Assembly: GCA_964571855.1 (NCBI GenBank)
Contig: CAZNDO010000023.1
Span: 1-59,547 of the forward strand
Source of the DNA: CAYYFX01 sp964571855
GTDB taxonomy: Bacteria > ARS69
DNA: 59,547 bases
Reading direction: 5' to 3'
Under the pieces are notes generated by a model. That model saw only the letters and a list, made by a program, of their open reading frames with translations, was not told the DNA's origin and did not search any database. Of this stretch, positions 16,091 through 25,695 are shown one piece after another. How positions within the stretch are numbered: position 1 is the first letter of the stretch; each line of letters opens with the position of its first letter. Position numbers and translations under genes: made by a program.

Positions 16091-16432
16091 ATGAAGATCG
16101 ATTCGCGGGAAGTGCAGGGCGTCACGGTGCTGGACGTGTCCGGCGAGATGTACGGCGGCCCCGAGAACGCACGGCTCGTGGAGGTCCTCGAGGATCTCGC
16201 CGGCAAGGGCAAGCTGGACGTGGTGCTGAACCTGGGCAAGGTGAAGTGGGTGGCGTCCACCGGGCTCGGCATCATGATGCGCGCGCGCGCGAAGTTCGCC
16301 GCTGCCGGCGGGAAGATCCGCCTGTGCGAGCTGAACGACCGCGTCGTCAGCCTCCTGCACGTCACGAAGATGAACCTGCTCTTCGACGTGTACAAGCACG
16401 AGAGCGAGGCGGTCGCCGCCGCCCGAGGCTGA
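16091..16432 (+). CDS. STAS-domain anti-sigma factor antagonist 2
   Basis: 113 aa, a second SpoIIAA-like STAS domain. The phospho-site loop reads WVASTGLGIM (Ser56, Thr57), nearer to the classical DSSG loop than that of its neighbour. It shares an EMYGGPEN/RLDGGPET segment with the first copy, so the pair may come from an old duplication. GGAGGAA precedes the ATG. Likely partner: a phosphorylating anti-sigma kinase encoded elsewhere. Confidence 0.9.
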   Translation: MKIDSREVQGVTVLDVSGEMYGGPENARLVEVLEDLAGKGKLDVVLNLGKVKWVASTGLGIMMRARAKFAAAGGKIRLCELNDRVVSLLHVTKMNLLFDVYKHESEAVAAARG

Positions 16433-16586
16433 CGGTGAACGCGGCGCCCGCCGCTTCCGTCCGTCCTCTCGAGCCGTGAGCGCGGCGGCGCCGCGTTCCT
16501 TCCCCGCGATTTCCTGCGACCGGATCGCCCGGATCGGGCGTCTCCGTTCCCGAAGGCCGGAAGCCGCCGGCCGGACCCGAGGCGGG

Positions 16587-17213
16587 ATGACCGAAGACGC
16601 GGACCGATGGCAACGGCTCACCGCGCTGCTGGCCCCCATCCACGGGGCGGCGGCGGGAGTGGCACGCCGGCTCACGCGGGACTCCGGGGAAGGGGACGAT
16701 CTCCTTTCGGAGGCCGTGCTGCGCGCCTGGACGCATCTCGAATCGCTGCGCGACGAGACGCGGTTCCGTTCGTGGTTCTTCGCCGTCCTGCTCTCGGTGC
16801 ACCGGTCGCGCTGCCGCCGCGCCTTCTGGCGCCGCTTCCTTCCGCTCGACGAGACCGTCGCGGCGGGACGGGAGCCCGCCGCGCCGCCCGCACCGGGGGA
16901 CGACGCGCGGTGGGGAGCGCTCCGGGCCCGCGAGGCCCTGGCGCGACTCCCCGCGGTGCAGCGCGAGGCCATCGTGCTGCACGACGTGCAGGGGTTCTCC
17001 GTGGAGGAGGTCGCGGCGATGCAGGGGGTGACCGTGTCCTGCGTGAAGTCCCGACTCTCGCGCGGGCGCGGCCGGCTTCGGCGCCACTACCTCCGTCGCG
17101 GATGGGCGGGGGACGGAACCGGGAAGGATGCGCGCCGGGACGGGCGCGCCGCCCCGGGGATGCCCCGGCTCGCCACGACGACCGGACCCGGAACTTCCGG
17201 CGAGGAGGTCTGA
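16587..17213 (+). CDS. ECF-type RNA polymerase sigma factor
   Basis: 208 aa from the ATG at 16587, with GAGGCGGG upstream. Region 2 is recognisable as GDDLLSEAVLRAWTHLESLRDETRFRSWFFAVL, and region 4 as LPAVQREAIVLHDVQGFSVEEVAAMQGVTVSCVKSRLSRGR, the helix-turn-helix that reads the -35 element. The C-terminus has about 30 extra low-complexity residues. The membrane-anchored gene starting 1 bp after its stop is the natural candidate for its anti-sigma factor. Confidence 0.9.
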   Translation: MTEDADRWQRLTALLAPIHGAAAGVARRLTRDSGEGDDLLSEAVLRAWTHLESLRDETRFRSWFFAVLLSVHRSRCRRAFWRRFLPLDETVAAGREPAAPPAPGDDARWGALRAREALARLPAVQREAIVLHDVQGFSVEEVAAMQGVTVSCVKSRLSRGRGRLRRHYLRRGWAGDGTGKDARRDGRAAPGMPRLATTTGPGTSGEEV

Positions 17214-17214
17214 C

Positions 17215-18219
17215 GTGAGCGAGTCGAAGACGGGGCACGGGACGGATCCGGGAATCGCGCGGGACCTCGCGGCGCTCGTCGAGGAGACGGGCGCGGACCT
17301 CCCGGGCATCGGCCGCACCGTGCACCGCGCCCGCAGCCGCGCGGAACGCCGCGCAGGGAGTGCCTGGATGAGACCGCTGTTCTCCACACTGGCCGCCGTC
17401 GCGCTGGGCGCGTTCGTGGCCTTCGGCCTGCCCGTGTCGTTCGACAAGACGGTGGGCCATGACGTGCTGATGACGCTGGAAGGCGTGGACGCGGCGCGCG
17501 CCGCCGCGATCGCGCGCGAGATGAAGACGATCCTGGGCGCCGATGCCGTGCGGCTGGAGGCGGACGCGGCGGACGCGGGAGTGTCGTTCCGGCTGGCCGC
17601 GTCGCTGTCCTCGCGCGACGGCGCGGCCGTGCGCCGCAACGCCGAGGCGCTGGCCGGCGCCCTGAACGGCGCGGGCATCGCGGCGCGGGCCGAGGTCGCG
17701 CCGCGCGTGGAACGCGTTTCCGGCACGGTGGTGGCGTACGCGGCGGATCGCGTGGTGCGCATCGCCACGGACGGGAAGTCCGACGCCCGGATCGAGACCG
17801 AGATCCGTGACGCGCTCGCGGCCGCCGGGATCGACGCGGCGAACGTCTCCGTTTCCACGGCGGCGGACGGGGAGACGAAGGTGGAGATCGGCGTGGAACG
17901 GCACTCCGACTCGCCGGAGCCCGAGGCGGTGATGGAGTCCATCCCGCAGATCGTGCTCACGAAGGACGGGAAGGAGCTGGGCGCGGGCGACGCGGATCGC
18001 GCGGAGGTCCGCATCCACAAGGTGCGGCGCGACGGCGGGGCCGCCAGCCTGGTCATGGACCTGACGAAGAGCGGTCGCTCCACCACGGTGGAAGTGCCGA
18101 ACGTCGACGGGATGAGCGACGCCGCCCTGCGGGACGAGATCCAGGCGCAGCTCGACCGCGCCGGGATCGGCGTCCGCGTGGACGTCCTCGATGGAAAGGT
18201 CACGGTGGAGGACCGCTAG
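17215..18219 (+). CDS. Single-pass membrane protein, possible partner of the ECF sigma factor
   Basis: 334 aa from the GTG at 17215, with GAGGAGG upstream. A cytoplasmic N-terminus of about 50 residues is followed by one transmembrane segment at about 55-73. The remaining 260 residues are probably extracytoplasmic and rich in alpha/beta segments of similar shape (two GID/GIA-type segments suggest repeated small domains). No zinc anti-sigma HxxxCxxC motif is present. The position directly after a sigma factor suggests an anti-sigma or sensor role; this is inference from context only. Confidence 0.75.
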   Translation: MSESKTGHGTDPGIARDLAALVEETGADLPGIGRTVHRARSRAERRAGSAWMRPLFSTLAAVALGAFVAFGLPVSFDKTVGHDVLMTLEGVDAARAAAIAREMKTILGADAVRLEADAADAGVSFRLAASLSSRDGAAVRRNAEALAGALNGAGIAARAEVAPRVERVSGTVVAYAADRVVRIATDGKSDARIETEIRDALAAAGIDAANVSVSTAADGETKVEIGVERHSDSPEPEAVMESIPQIVLTKDGKELGAGDADRAEVRIHKVRRDGGAASLVMDLTKSGRSTTVEVPNVDGMSDAALRDEIQAQLDRAGIGVRVDVLDGKVTVEDR

Positions 18220-18225
18220 GCGGTC
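18211..18225 (+). repeat. Short hairpin across a stop codon
   Basis: gaccgc (18211-18216), the stop tag, then gcggtc (18220-18225): a 6-bp stem whose loop is the stop codon itself. A second 7-bp stem lies at 18257-18274. Neither is followed by a T-run, so termination is only suspected. Confidence 0.3.
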
Positions 18226-18467
18226 GCCATCGCGCGGGTCGCGGACGGGGCGGCGCCGGGGCGGCGTCGCCCCGCCATCGATCGCGCCCGTGCCGGGAGG
18301 TGCTCCGTCGCCGAGCGTACGATGCCCCCGGTGCCGGAGGGAATGACGCACCGATCGTGGGGCCGGGTGAAGAGCGGGTTCCGGTGAGGCACTCCTTGGC
18401 CGGGACGCCACTCGATGAGCGTCTGGATCGTCCAAGGCCGGCGCGTCGATGCCGTGGACCGGCCCGC
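18220..18467. other. Convergent intergenic region without a gene
   Basis: 248 bp between two converging genes. Apart from two small hairpins (18211-18225 and 18257-18274) I see no coding signal, ribosome site or RNA structure. Confidence 0.5.
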
Positions 18468-21449
18468 CTACCGGGCTCCGGCCGCGGAAGGCCGCCCCAG
18501 CAGCAGAAGCGCATCGTCCCGCTGCGGGAACGTGGCGGAGAGGGCCACGGCACGCTCCAGCGCGCGCCGGCCCGGCGCCTCGCGTCCGGCCCGCAGGAGC
18601 GCCTTGCCGAGGTGGTACTGGATCACCGGGTGTTCCGGCAGCTCCCGCGACGCCCGCGTGAGGACCTCCACGGCCTCCTCGATCCGATCCTGCTGGAAGA
18701 GGATCCAGCCGTGGGTGCCGAGCACCGTGCCGTCCCGGGGGGCCACGGAGGCGGCATGCGCCGCGACCCGGGACGCCTCGTCCAGCTGGCCCGACTCGCC
18801 GAGGAGCTGCGCGAGCACGATGAGCGCGAACGTGTCGTCCGGCTTTCTCGCCACCGCGTCCCGGAACCGCACGATCTGCCGATCCCGGCACAGCGTCACC
18901 CGGTCCGGCGGCCGCTCGGCGAACCGCCGGTCCACGAAGTACCGGACGTTGCCGTTGTCCCCGGACAGGCAGTAGGCCTCGAGCAGATCGTCCTCGGAGC
19001 GGAAGAACGCCCACCGGGAGAGTGCCTGCGCCACCAGCTGCTCCCGCGCGGCATCGGTCTCCTGGGTGGCGGTGGCGCCGCGCAGGAACGGGAGCACGCT
19101 GGTCTGGAACGCAGGGAGCCGCAGTGCCGGCGGGGACGGCCAGACCGCGGACTGCTTGTCGAAGTAGTGCAGGTCGTCCCGGTTGATCCGGGTCTCCGGG
19201 CCGATCATCCGGGCGATCCCCTGCGCGTCCATCCAGAAGAAGCCGGCCACCCGCGCCGCGGAGTCCAGGTCGTACTCGCGCGCGCGGAACCACTCCGGCA
19301 GCGCGGCGAGCTTCCGGTCGAGCCGGGGCACGTCCAGCTCGAGCGGTCCGGGCGTGGCGAGCAGGAAGGCCTGATCCGATCCGTACACGTACCAGAACGA
19401 GGAGTTCGGGAAGACGGTGCGGAACGTGTTCAGGTGGATGCGCATCAGGTCCCCCTGCATCGAGCCGAGCACGGGGACCCACTGGGCGAAGATCGCGCCT
19501 TCCTTCAGCCGCCGCTGCACGGCGCGGTAGAACTCCTCCGTGTACAGGATCCAGCTGTCGTAGGCGCGCGGATGCGTGGAGTCGCTGATGATCAGGTCGT
19601 AGCGCCGCGCGCTCGTCACGAGATGGCTGCGGCCGTCGTCGTTGTGGAAGTGGAACCGCGGATCGCGGAGGACGTCCCCGTTGACGTCCGTGAACAGGTC
19701 GTTGATCCCCGCGATGTCGGGGTTGAGGTCCACCACGTCCAGGGACGTCACCTCGGCGGAGGCCAGGACGGACCCGGCGGTGATCCCCGCCCCGAACGCG
19801 ATCACGAGCGCATCCTTGGGCCCGTCCGAGGCGTGGATCACCACGGGCAGCGCCCCGAGCAGCTTGAACAGCTGTGCGTGCCAGTACCGGGTGGAGGCCT
19901 CCTCCACGCCGTTGAGGTACATGTCCCGGTAGGTCCCGAGCGCGGGATCCTGCTGGTCGATGACGGTGACCGTGGCGGCCCGGCCCTCGCGCACGAGACG
20001 GACTTCCGCGGACTGCGCCCGCGTGGAACGGGCGATCTTCTCCGCGTAGGTGCCCATCAGCGATGGCGTGGCGAGCGTGAGGCCGACCGCCACCACGGCC
20101 GCCGCGCCGGCGGCCGTGAGCGCCCGCCGGCCGGCGGACCACGCGGGCGCGAACGCGTACGCGCCGATGCCCACGCAGGTCGCCGCGAGTGCCAGGAGCG
20201 TGTTCTCGATCCCGATGCGCGGCACGAGGACGTGGTTGGCGACCCCGGCGCCGAGGAGGCCGCCGAACGTGTTCGCCGCGTACAGGCCGGCGGCGTCGCG
20301 CGTGGCCGTGCCGCGTCCTACCGGTCGGGCCATGCGGATCGCCAGCGGGAGGAGGGCGCCGATGCAGAGGGTGGGGAGCGCGATGATGCCCAGGATCGGC
20401 AGCGGGTCCATCCGCGTGGCGTCCGCGAAGCGGGCGAACCGGTCCACGCCGAGCAACCGGTCCGAGAGAAGCACGTACGGCGTCACGAACACGAGCACGC
20501 CGCCCAGGATGGCGGCCGAGCCGAAGAGAGGGCCGCCGTCCGGCGTACGCTTCCGCACGAGATCATACGCCCGGGTCCCGGCGACGGCGCTGACGCCCGT
20601 TCCGATGAGGAAAGCGGTGAGCACCAGCGGGAACACGGACACGCTGTTCCCCAGGTACAGGATGGCCAGTCGCGTCAGGAGGACCTCGTAGGCCAGGACG
20701 ACGAAGCCGATCCCGAGCGTGGCGACGCGCAGGAAGCGCAGCGGATCCCGCGCCGGGGACGCACTCGGGCGCCCGCCGGATCCGGCGTCGGCTTCCGGAG
20801 CCGCCGCCGCGGGAGGCCGCGACACGAGCTGCGCGATCAGGGCGCAGAGGGCTGCCGCGACGTACAGCCCGAAGCCGCACGCGAGCGTGAAGCGGACCCC
20901 GAACTCGAAGAGGAGGTGGTACCCCGCGAAGAAGCAGCCGACCGCCGCGCCGAGCGTGTTCACGCTGTAGAGGTAGCCGGTGCGCGCCGTGCGGTGCAGC
21001 GGAGACCGGGGATCGGCTCCCGCGATCATCGCGGGGAACGTGGCCCCCATCAGGACGGCCGGGAGCAACAGCGCGGCCAGCGTGACGACGATCCGCACGA
21101 GATCCAGCCCGACCCCGGGAGCGTCCTCGGCCAGCGTCGAGAACAGCGACGAGAGTCCCTCGAAGAACAGGGGCGACGCCAGGACGTACACGCCGACGCA
21201 GACCTCGAGGATCAGATAGGGAAGGAGGGAGGGCCGGCGTCCGGCAAGGGCCCGTCCTCCCAGCCAGCTCCCCAACCCCAGCCCGCCCATGAACACCACG
21301 AGGATCATGGCGGCGGCGCTGAGCGAGTTCCCGACCACCACGATCAGCATCCGGTTCCACGTGACCTCGGCCACGAGGCACGCGGCGCCGGACGCGAAGA
21401 AAGCGACGTAGACGAGCAGGGAGAAGAGGAGATCCCGGATCCGGGGCAT
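18468..21449 (-). CDS. Fused MFS-like/spermidine-synthase-like membrane protein with TPR tail
   Basis: 993 aa. The ATG at 21449 is preferred for its AGGAAAGG site; an ATG at 21482 adds 11 residues. Residues 1 to about 470 hold about 12 transmembrane segments. A Rossmann methyltransferase-fold domain follows (about 490-760) of the spermidine synthase family: GAGITAGS loop, DVVDLNPDI acidic strand, and YDLIISDSTHPRAYDSW retaining the active-site-like Asp. The last 150 residues are TPR-type helices. Related fused proteins are common in FCB and delta-type bacteria but their product is not established. The next gene on the same strand starts beyond 22.3 kb; co-transcription is uncertain. Confidence 0.85.
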   Translation of the reverse strand: MPRIRDLLFSLLVYVAFFASGAACLVAEVTWNRMLIVVVGNSLSAAAMILVVFMGGLGLGSWLGGRALAGRRPSLLPYLILEVCVGVYVLASPLFFEGLSSLFSTLAEDAPGVGLDLVRIVVTLAALLLPAVLMGATFPAMIAGADPRSPLHRTARTGYLYSVNTLGAAVGCFFAGYHLLFEFGVRFTLACGFGLYVAAALCALIAQLVSRPPAAAAPEADAGSGGRPSASPARDPLRFLRVATLGIGFVVLAYEVLLTRLAILYLGNSVSVFPLVLTAFLIGTGVSAVAGTRAYDLVRKRTPDGGPLFGSAAILGGVLVFVTPYVLLSDRLLGVDRFARFADATRMDPLPILGIIALPTLCIGALLPLAIRMARPVGRGTATRDAAGLYAANTFGGLLGAGVANHVLVPRIGIENTLLALAATCVGIGAYAFAPAWSAGRRALTAAGAAAVVAVGLTLATPSLMGTYAEKIARSTRAQSAEVRLVREGRAATVTVIDQQDPALGTYRDMYLNGVEEASTRYWHAQLFKLLGALPVVIHASDGPKDALVIAFGAGITAGSVLASAEVTSLDVVDLNPDIAGINDLFTDVNGDVLRDPRFHFHNDDGRSHLVTSARRYDLIISDSTHPRAYDSWILYTEEFYRAVQRRLKEGAIFAQWVPVLGSMQGDLMRIHLNTFRTVFPNSSFWYVYGSDQAFLLATPGPLELDVPRLDRKLAALPEWFRAREYDLDSAARVAGFFWMDAQGIARMIGPETRINRDDLHYFDKQSAVWPSPPALRLPAFQTSVLPFLRGATATQETDAAREQLVAQALSRWAFFRSEDDLLEAYCLSGDNGNVRYFVDRRFAERPPDRVTLCRDRQIVRFRDAVARKPDDTFALIVLAQLLGESGQLDEASRVAAHAASVAPRDGTVLGTHGWILFQQDRIEEAVEVLTRASRELPEHPVIQYHLGKALLRAGREAPGRRALERAVALSATFPQRDDALLLLGRPSAAGAR

Positions 21450-21556
21450 CGCGAGGACCTTTCCTGCCCGGGGTCCGGCCATGATCCGGGCGAACGGACG
21501 CCCCCAATGTACCCGCCGCCGCGGAGTCCGGGGGGGCCGGACGCGAACGTGCGGAG

Positions 21557-22360
21557 CTAGCCCTTCCGTCCCGTCCCGATCAGCGCCGGCGACCCGAACT
21601 CCACGGTGCCGCCCGGAGTCACGAAGTGGCGCATTGTCTCCTCCGCTTCCGCCAGCACCCGGGCGATGGGTTCCTCCGGCAAGCGCACGCCCATCACCGG
21701 CAACCAGCCGCGCAGGTCCGCCTCCACCATGGCGCGCACACCCGGGAACCGGCCTTTCCCTTCGACCCTCTCCACGGCGACGTCACGGACGCCGGCGTCC
21801 GTGAACAGGGCGGACAGCAGCGCGGGATCCCCGAGCACGAACGGTGCCCGCAACGCATCCGCGGCGGCGGTACCCGCCACGCGTTCCAGGAGCGCCACCT
21901 CCGCCGCATAGGCCGGCGTGTGCTCGAGGCTGTCCCACACCGCGACCGCGAGGCGCCCGCCGGGCTCCAGCACGCGGAGCATCTCGCGCAGCGCCCGCTC
22001 CCGGTCCGGGAAGAACATCAGGCCGAACTGGCTGACGACGGCGTCGAAGGAAGCGTCGGGCCATGGCAGGGCATCTGCGACGCCCTCGCGCCACGCGACG
22101 CCCGGGTCGAGCCGCCGCGCCACCTCCAGCATGCCGGCATCCGGGTCGATCGCCGCGACGGAGCCGCCGGCGCCCACGCGCCGGCGCGCCTCGCGCGCGA
22201 GGATGCCGGTGCCGCAAGCCACGTCCAGCACGCGAAGCCCCGGACGCAGCGCGGCCGCCTCGGCCACCCGGGGCGCCCATTCCCCGAACAGCGCGGGCAC
22301 GAAGAGCCCCTCGTACGCGGTGGCGGCGTCGATCTGATCCTGCGTTGCGCGCGACGGCAT
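21557..22360 (-). CDS. SAM-dependent class I methyltransferase (UbiE/Methyltransf_11 type)
   Basis: 267 aa. The ATG at 22360 has a perfect AAGGAGG 7 bp upstream. Motif I is VLDVACGTGIL, motif II is AAIDPDAGML, and motif III/IV is ALPWPDASFDAVVSQFGLMFFPD, followed by LREMLRVLEPGGRL. The substrate cannot be read from sequence; the ubiquinone/menaquinone methyltransferase group and small-molecule methyltransferases share this layout. It lies between the spermidine-synthase-like gene and DUF368, with gaps of about 100 bp on both sides. Confidence 0.88.
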   Translation of the reverse strand: MPSRATQDQIDAATAYEGLFVPALFGEWAPRVAEAAALRPGLRVLDVACGTGILAREARRRVGAGGSVAAIDPDAGMLEVARRLDPGVAWREGVADALPWPDASFDAVVSQFGLMFFPDRERALREMLRVLEPGGRLAVAVWDSLEHTPAYAAEVALLERVAGTAAADALRAPFVLGDPALLSALFTDAGVRDVAVERVEGKGRFPGVRAMVEADLRGWLPVMGVRLPEEPIARVLAEAEETMRHFVTPGGTVEFGSPALIGTGRKG

Positions 22361-22446
22361 CGTTCGCCTCCTTCGGGCCGGGGGGAGGTTCCATGAACAC
22401 GAGGTGCCGGAAGCGGAGAGTTGCAGGGCCGCCGACGTGCCGCCGC

Positions 22447-23520
22447 TCAGGCGGGACCGTCCGACGTGATCGGCGCGCCGCCGTCCCGGCCCGTGCTCCC
22501 CTCCGGGCTCCGGCCGATGCGCGCGACCATCCAGGTGACTGCGAATCCCAGAGCGATCAGCCCGAGCGCTCCCAGGACGTGGCCAGCCTCCGGGGAGAAG
22601 AACGCCGTGGGGTAGTCCTCCGGTTCGATGCTCGCCAGCATCTCGGCCGTGACGCGCTGACCGCGGATGACGGTCTCGCCGATCACCGGGGACGCGGTCC
22701 GCTGGAACGGCCAGAGCCCGACGACGGCGCCCGCCAGCAGCCCGATCAGGAATCCCAGCGTCGCCTTCTCGAAGCGGGACAGCAGCCAGCGCAGCAGGTG
22801 GCTCACCGCCACGATCCCGGCGATCACCCCGAGTCCGACCGGCAGCAGGACGTGCTGCGCGGGGTCGAGCGCGAGCCGCGGATCGCCCTGCTCCAGCGCC
22901 TGCTTGAACTGATCGACGGCCGCGAGGATGGGCACGTACTGCCCCAGCACCAGGAGGAGATACCCGCCGCTCACGCCGGGCAGGATCATCGCGCTCGCGC
23001 CCGCGAGCCCCGCCAGGAACAGGGCGGCGAAGCCGCGGGAACCTTCGCTCGTCTCCGCGCCGTGGGCCTGGGCGAGCGCCAGCGCGGCCATGCCCACGAA
23101 ACCCGCGAACGCCCCGAACCAGAGCGCGGGACGGGCGGGCCGCGCCAGTCGCCAGACGATGGGCAGACCGCCCAGCGTGAGGCCGATGAACAGGCTGTAC
23201 ATGATCCAGCGATGGTCGATCACGAGCGTCTTCACCGCGCCCGCGAACAGCACGATGGCCAGCCCGGCGGCGGCGCCCACGCTGCCGAGCACCGCGAGCG
23301 AGAGCGGCCGCAGGCGGAACGTGGTGATCTCGGCGATGGCCGCGATGAAGCGCGGGTAGATCCCGGTGGCGAGAAGCATGGTTCCCCCGCTGATGCCGGG
23401 GACCAGGTTGGCCAGCCCCATGAGCACGCCCCCGAACGCGCCGCGCAGGATCAACGCGCCGAGCTCCCGGGCCGGCGGAGCGGTGGAGGTGGCGGACGCT
23501 CGAGCGGGTTCGCGGTTCAA
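22447..23520 (-). CDS. DUF368 polyprenyl-phosphate transporter (PopT family)
   Basis: 357 aa from the TTG at 23520, chosen because AAGGAGGAG lies just upstream. Eight or so hydrophobic segments. The two inverted half-motifs NLVPGISGGTMLL and MILPGVSGGYLLL are the hallmark of DUF368. Members of this family have been shown to recycle undecaprenyl phosphate across the inner membrane. That fits an organism rich in lipid-linked glycosylation genes. The C-terminus is a short polar tail. Confidence 0.9.
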   Translation of the reverse strand: MNREPARASATSTAPPARELGALILRGAFGGVLMGLANLVPGISGGTMLLATGIYPRFIAAIAEITTFRLRPLSLAVLGSVGAAAGLAIVLFAGAVKTLVIDHRWIMYSLFIGLTLGGLPIVWRLARPARPALWFGAFAGFVGMAALALAQAHGAETSEGSRGFAALFLAGLAGASAMILPGVSGGYLLLVLGQYVPILAAVDQFKQALEQGDPRLALDPAQHVLLPVGLGVIAGIVAVSHLLRWLLSRFEKATLGFLIGLLAGAVVGLWPFQRTASPVIGETVIRGQRVTAEMLASIEPEDYPTAFFSPEAGHVLGALGLIALGFAVTWMVARIGRSPEGSTGRDGGAPITSDGPA

Positions 23521-23700
23521 TCGAGGCTCCTCCTTCGGTCGGAACGGAGCGGCCCAGTCTCGACGAGGGAACCGCTGCCGGCAAGGACCCGGCGAGGCGG
23601 GGAACGCGGCGGGCGAAGGGGGGTTCTTGGCGGGCGCGGCGCGGGAGCGGGAGCCGGCGGAGCGAACCGGTCCGCGCACCCCGTGTCAGGGAGGCGAACC

Positions 23701-24393
23701 GTGTTCGATGCGAACAGGATCCTGGGGCAGCTCCTCGATACCCCCTCGAAGCAGGGATTCGCGGGCGGCGTGGCGGGCGGCCTGCTCGGCGGCATGCTGA
23801 CCAGCAAGTCGGGCCGCAAGATGGGGAAGAAGGCGCTGAAGTACGGGGCGCTGGCCGCGGTCGCCGCCGTGGCGTACCAGGCGTGGCAGCGGCACCAGGC
23901 GGCCGGCGTGGGCTCGTCCGTTCCGGGAGGGGCGGGCTCGTCAGCCGCCGCGGCGCCCCCGCCCCCGGCGCCCGCGGCGGAAACATGGCGTCCGCCGCCG
24001 CCGGCCAGCGGCTTCCTGCCCCCGCCGTCCGACACGGCGGCCCGGAGGGCCCTCGGCATGACGCTCGTCCGCGCGATGATCGCGGCGGCCCGCGCCGACG
24101 GGAAGCTCGAGCCCGCGGAGACGCAGACCATTCTCGCCCGTCTCGAGGAGAGCGACCTCACCGCCGAGGAGAAGGGGGTGCTCGTGAACGAGCTGTCGCG
24201 CCCCGCCGACCCGGAGACGCTGGCCCACGCGGTGCGCACGCCCCAGGAGGCAACCGAGGTCTACGTCGCCTCCCTGATGGCCATCGAGGTCGACACCGCC
24301 GAGGAGAGGGCCTACCTGGCTCGCCTCGCCGATCGCCTCGGGCTGGAGCCGGACCTCGCGCGGGAGTTGCACCGGCAGGTCGAGGCGGCCTGA
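23701..24393 (+). CDS. DUF533/TerB-like protein (YebE family)
   Basis: 230 aa from the GTG at 23701, with GGGAGGCG upstream. The N-terminus has a glycine-rich membrane-associating stretch (about 20-60, GFAGGVAGGLLGGML and YGALAAVAAVAYQAW). A Pro/Ala linker follows (about 68-105), and then a helical TerB-type domain (about 110-228) with LVRAMIAAARADGKLEPAE. This matches inner-membrane YebE. Function unknown; TerB folds bind metals or membranes in tellurite and stress loci. It is divergent from DUF368, with a 180-bp spacer. Confidence 0.85.
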   Translation: MFDANRILGQLLDTPSKQGFAGGVAGGLLGGMLTSKSGRKMGKKALKYGALAAVAAVAYQAWQRHQAAGVGSSVPGGAGSSAAAAPPPPAPAAETWRPPPPASGFLPPPSDTAARRALGMTLVRAMIAAARADGKLEPAETQTILARLEESDLTAEEKGVLVNELSRPADPETLAHAVRTPQEATEVYVASLMAIEVDTAEERAYLARLADRLGLEPDLARELHRQVEAA

Positions 24394-24406
24394 GCCGCGC
24401 GCCGAT

Positions 24407-24427
24407 CGCACGCGTTCGAAGCGTGCG
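24407..24427 (+). terminator. Hairpin downstream of the DUF533 gene
   Basis: cgcacgc (24407-24413), 7-nt loop, gcgtgcg (24421-24427), 13 bp after the DUF533 stop. No T-run follows. A 16-bp perfect palindrome sits directly after it (24430-24445). Confidence 0.4.
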
Positions 24428-24429
24428 CG

Positions 24430-24445
24430 TCGGCGCCGGCGCCGA
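24430..24445. repeat. 16-bp perfect palindrome upstream of glyQ
   Basis: tcggcgccggcgccga reads the same on both strands and ends where a -35 element would start for the TATACT box at 24469. Its position suits an operator, but GC-rich palindromes arise easily here. Confidence 0.4.
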
Positions 24446-24474
24446 TGGAGCGCCTCTCGGCCATCGGCTATACT
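24446..24474 (+). promoter_or_regulatory. Promoter of the glyQ operon
   Basis: A good -10 box, TATACT (24469-24474), 45 bp before the glyQ ATG. The -35 at 17 bp spacing (TGGAGC, 24446-24451) is poor, so activation from the adjacent palindrome is possible. This is the only clear promoter ahead of the eleven-gene run to 41091. Confidence 0.5.
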
Positions 24475-24518
24475 CGCGGGTCCTCCGTCCCGATCTCGGC
24501 CGGACCCGGGAGACCCGC

Positions 24519-25439
<921 letters not shown>

Positions 25440-25440
25440 C

Positions 25441-25695
25441 GTGGACGTCGTGCACGACGAGGCCCGGAGCCGCTTCGTCCTGACCGTGGACGGGCACGAG
25501 GTCGTCGCGGACTACGCGCTCGGCGCGGACGGCTCGGTCGACTTCACCCACACGTACACGCCGCCCGCCCTGCGCGGGCGCGGGCTCGCCGCGGTCGTCG
25601 TGGACGCGGCGCTCGCCTGGGCGCGCGCGGGGAACCGGACCATCACCGCGTCGTGCTGGTACGTGCGGGAGTACCTCGCGAAGGAGGCGAAGTGA
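25441..25695 (+). CDS. Small GNAT acetyltransferase (YidJ/At1g77540 type)
   Basis: 84 aa from the GTG at 25441, 1 bp after glyQ. It is the minimal GNAT fold: ADY/FTHTYTPPALRGRGLAAVVVDAAL carries the acetyl-CoA loop (RGRGLA), and ASCWYVREYL is the closing strand typical of this small family (PF14542 type), with the Cys at the usual place. Full length for that group. Substrate unknown. Its stop overlaps the glyS start (GTGA). A gene between glyQ and glyS is unusual. Confidence 0.85.
   Translation: MDVVHDEARSRFVLTVDGHEVVADYALGADGSVDFTHTYTPPALRGRGLAAVVVDAALAWARAGNRTITASCWYVREYLAKEAK

Noticed and set aside
18200..18553. Minus-strand 117-codon frame in the convergent gap
   Set aside because: Low-complexity composition, and it overlaps the end of the spermidine-synthase-like gene in another frame.
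16672..20142. Minus-strand frame of over 1,100 codons across the sigma factor genes
   Set aside because: Passes through two gene sets in the wrong frame and has no recognisable domain.
23517..24239. Minus-strand frame opposite the DUF533 gene
   Set aside because: Antisense shadow; the plus strand has a ribosome site, membrane stretch and TerB-type domain.
24394..24518. Possible riboswitch or T-box leader before glyQ
   Set aside because: The leader after the -10 box is only about 40 nt; the palindromes lie upstream of the transcription start and do not match a glycine riboswitch or T-box.
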